From positions 248,001 through 312,000 of the forward strand of contig NZ_WPZY01000004.1 in assembly GCF_013031405.1 (NCBI RefSeq): DNA of 64,000 bases, read 5' to 3'. A program made the position numbers and the translations under genes. Below, one piece after another: positions 61,804-64,000 of this stretch. This stretch comes from Ruegeria sp. HKCCD8929 (lineage in GTDB: Bacteria; Pseudomonadota; Alphaproteobacteria; Rhodobacterales; Rhodobacteraceae). Position 1 is the first letter of the stretch. Every line of letters starts with the position of its first letter. The notes below the pieces were generated by a model that was not told the origin of the DNA, made no database searches, and saw nothing but the letters and a program-made list of their open reading frames with translations.

Positions 61804-64000
61804 CCGTCATTGCAGGCATCGGCTTTACCGCGCCCTGGATTTTGCTGGGGCTGCTGGCGCTGCCGGTCTTGTGGATTATCCTGCGCGCCGTGCCGCCCGC
61901 GCCGATCCGGCGGCTGTTCCCGGCGGTGACCCTGTTGCTGGGTTTGCAGGATGACGAAAGCGTCTCGGACCGCACACCATGGTGGCTGCTGCTGCTGCGG
62001 ATGCTGGCGGCGGCGGCGCTGATCATCGGGCTGGCCGGGCCGGTCCTGAACCCCTCGCGGGATGAAACCGGCACCGGGCCTCTGTTACTGGTGTTCGATG
62101 CCAGCTGGGCCGGTGCCTCGGACTGGTCCCGCAGGCTGAACCTGATCGACACGCAGCTGACCGAGGCGGGACGCGCAGGGCAGCCCGTGGCGCTGCTGCG
62201 GCTCAGCGATCCCGAACCCCCGGTCTTTCAATCCGCCGAGGCCTGGCGCAGCCGGCTGCCGGGCCTGATGCCGATGCCGTGGCAGCCGGATGCGGCGCTG
62301 ATCGAGATGGCGCTGTCCAGCCTGGATACACTTGAGGGTGGGTTCGACACCCATTGGTTCAGCGATGCCATCGACTATGATGGGCGCGAGCAGTTGCTGC
62401 CGGCCCTACAAGCCCGTGGCGCGGTCACCGTGTTCCAGACCGATGCACCGATTATCGGCCTGTTGCCTGCGCGCTACGAGGACGGCGCCATTCAGCTGAC
62501 CGCCACGCGCTCGCGGCCCGACGGGGTGCAGAGCGTGACGATCCTTGCGCAGGGCCGTGACCCTGCGGGTAATATGCGCATGCTGCAATCCGCCACCGCC
62601 GAGTTTGCCGAGGGCGAGACGCAGGCGCAAACCGCCCTATCCCTGCCGTCGGAACTGCGGGCGCGGATCACCCGGTTCGAGTTGCAGAGCCTGCGCTCGG
62701 CCGGTGCCATCACATTGACCGATGACAGCCTGCGCCGCCGCGAGGTCGCGCTGATCGCCGGCAACCGCAACCGCGAGGGGCTGGAGCTGCTCTCGCCCCT
62801 GCATTACCTGACGCAGGTGCTGATCCCCACGGCGGATTTCGTCGATGGCACACTGCTTGAGGTGCTGCCCGCCAAGCCGGACGTGATCGTGCTGGCGGAT
62901 GTGGCCACGCTGTCGGGGCAGGAAGAGGCGGAGCTGGTCGAGTGGATCGAACAGGGTGGGCTGCTGTTGCGCTTTGCCGGGCCGCGCATGGCCGCCAGCG
63001 ATCTTGGCCGCGATGAAGAGGATATCCTGCTGCCCGTCCGCCTGCGCAGCGGTGGCCGCACGGTGGGTGGCGCGATGAGTTGGGGTGAGGCCAAGGGACT
63101 GGCGCCTTTTGCCGAGACCTCGCCGTTCCACGGGCTGAGCGTGCCCGAGGATGTGACAGTGACGACGCAGGTCATGGCGCAGCCCGATCCCAATCTGGCC
63201 GACCGCGCCATTGCCTCGCTCAGCGACGGCACACCGCTGGTGACCCGCAAGGCGCTGGGGCTGGGGCAGGTGGTGCTGTTCCATGTGACGGCGGATGCGG
63301 AATGGTCCAGCCTGCCGCTTTCCGGCCTGTTCGTCGAAATGCTGGACCGGCTGGCCGTGGCCTCGTCTGCCAAAGCGCGGGAAGAGGCGCAGTTGCAGGG
63401 CACCACGTGGGCGCCCGCGCAGGTGCTCGACGGGTTTGGCGGGCTGTCGGATGCGGGCAATCTCGCAGGGATCGATGGGGTTTTGCTCGCCAGCGGTGAG
63501 ATCGGCCCCGATCTGCGGCCCGGCATCTACGAGAACGGCAAGCAGCGGCTGGCGCTCAATGTGCTGTCCGAAGAGGCCGAACTGAGCCCCGCCGTCTGGC
63601 CCGCCAACGTGCCTGTCCGCGGGCAGCAGCGTAACCGCGAGACCCCGCTGGGCGGGCCGTTGCTGAGCTTTGCCTTGATCCTGCTGGTGATCGACGTCAT
63701 CGTCTCTCTGGCGCTGTCGGGGCGGCTGGGTCTGGCACGCGCGGCGGCTCTGATACTGGGCGCTGTTGTCGCTTCTCCACAGGGCCATGCGCAGGACGGG
63801 GCCGAGACCGGTTTTGCCCTGTCCTCCACCAACGAGCTGGTTCTGGCCCATGTTCTGACCGGGGATCGAAAAGTGGACGATGTGGCGCTGGCCGGGCTGC
63901 GCGGCTTGTCGGACACGCTGTTCTATCGCACCTCGGTCGAGCCCGCCGCGCCTATTGGTGTTGACCTCGAACGCGACGAGCTGGCCTTTTTCCCGCTGCT
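61800..64000 (+). CDS. BatA/DUF4159-like membrane protein, 3' end outside window
   Basis: 733 codons in the window without a stop. Two N-terminal hydrophobic segments (ILLGLLALPVLWIIL and WWLLLLRMLAAAALIIGLAGPVL) are the aerotolerance-regulator N-terminus. They are followed by a vWA-like domain (LLLVFDASWAGASDW) and a large segment that includes DVIVLADVATLSGQEEAELVEWIEQGGLLLRFAG, a GATase-like fold. More hydrophobic segments lie near 620-660 (LLSFALILLVIDVIVSLALSG). The ending domain typical of the family (DUF4159) begins at about EGPAETGFALSSTN. It is coupled to the DUF58 gene and probably partners MoxR. Confidence 0.88.
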   Translation, partial: MTVIAGIGFTAPWILLGLLALPVLWIILRAVPPAPIRRLFPAVTLLLGLQDDESVSDRTPWWLLLLRMLAAAALIIGLAGPVLNPSRDETGTGPLLLVFDASWAGASDWSRRLNLIDTQLTEAGRAGQPVALLRLSDPEPPVFQSAEAWRSRLPGLMPMPWQPDAALIEMALSSLDTLEGGFDTHWFSDAIDYDGREQLLPALQARGAVTVFQTDAPIIGLLPARYEDGAIQLTATRSRPDGVQSVTILAQGRDPAGNMRMLQSATAEFAEGETQAQTALSLPSELRARITRFELQSLRSAGAITLTDDSLRRREVALIAGNRNREGLELLSPLHYLTQVLIPTADFVDGTLLEVLPAKPDVIVLADVATLSGQEEAELVEWIEQGGLLLRFAGPRMAASDLGRDEEDILLPVRLRSGGRTVGGAMSWGEAKGLAPFAETSPFHGLSVPEDVTVTTQVMAQPDPNLADRAIASLSDGTPLVTRKALGLGQVVLFHVTADAEWSSLPLSGLFVEMLDRLAVASSAKAREEAQLQGTTWAPAQVLDGFGGLSDAGNLAGIDGVLLASGEIGPDLRPGIYENGKQRLALNVLSEEAELSPAVWPANVPVRGQQRNRETPLGGPLLSFALILLVIDVIVSLALSGRLGLARAAALILGAVVASPQGHAQDGAETGFALSSTNELVLAHVLTGDRKVDDVALAGLRGLSDTLFYRTSVEPAAPIGVDLERDELAFFPL

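Noticed and set aside
1..64000. prophage, insertion sequence, transposase, CRISPR array or integrase
   Set aside because: No transposase, integrase, phage structural gene or regular repeat-spacer array was seen anywhere in the window. The few repeats are short and non-coding.

Overview
The window is chromosomal DNA of an alphaproteobacterium of the Rhodobacteraceae, most likely the marine Roseobacter group (Ruegeria-like). This rests on the high G+C, the fused YlxR-L7Ae protein between nusA and infB, a dnaK promoter of alphaproteobacterial RpoH type, Roseobacter-type small proteins and glycosyltransferases, and the protein sequences of dnaK, secA, polA and hemH as I recognise them. The genus is an inference. 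I see no insertion sequence, prophage, CRISPR array, tRNA or rRNA.

Layout. 1-6.2 kb: a leftward surface-polysaccharide cluster (cysQ, kdsB, galE, two paralogous GT2-like transferases, one GT14/DUF5928 transferase cut by the window edge). It is followed by an ABC-2 export permease and alkB. 7.7-11 kb: dnaK-dnaJ behind an RpoH-type promoter, then a terminator and a tiny Cys/His protein. 11.5-19.1 kb: a TPP riboswitch and a ten-gene thiamine operon (thiD-thiO-thiS-thiG-thiE-thiF-like-thiY-tenA-thiZ-thiX) with mostly overlapping stop/start codons. It makes the thiazole, takes up and salvages the pyrimidine, and has no thiC in view. 19.1-28.4 kb: radC, a PstS-OmpA fusion, an unknown envelope protein, secA, a parvulin, argJ and mutT. 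28.4-33.9 kb: the rimP-nusA-ylxR-infB operon, with a promoter and an intrinsic terminator in its leader that look like an attenuator. 34-36.2 kb: an ECF sigma factor (apparently starting at ATT), its anti-sigma factor, and a divergent YceI-cytochrome c fusion. 36.2-45 kb: peptidase, ubiG, MarR regulator, amidase, glutaredoxin, comF, hemH, L,D-transpeptidase and a CAP-domain lipoprotein. 45.2-49.8 kb: three consecutive exported proteins: a HEYGH metallopeptidase, a Cu/Zn-SOD-like protein with a Met-rich insert, and a choice-of-anchor-B/LVIVD protein. 49.8-64 kb: dnaE2 lacking its C-terminal OB-fold, an orphan ABC ATPase, polA, hyi, and a MoxR-DUF58-BatA-like cluster running off the right edge.

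Most of the window is ordinary core genome. The parts most worth a second look are: the exported trio at 45.2-49.8 kb, with its Met-rich SOD-like protein and its end-to-end junction with a shortened dnaE2; the ATT-initiated ECF sigma factor facing a YceI-cytochrome c fusion; the rimP leader attenuator; a run of palindromes at 38.88-38.96 kb; and a two-copy structured repeat in which a stem is kept by compensatory changes.
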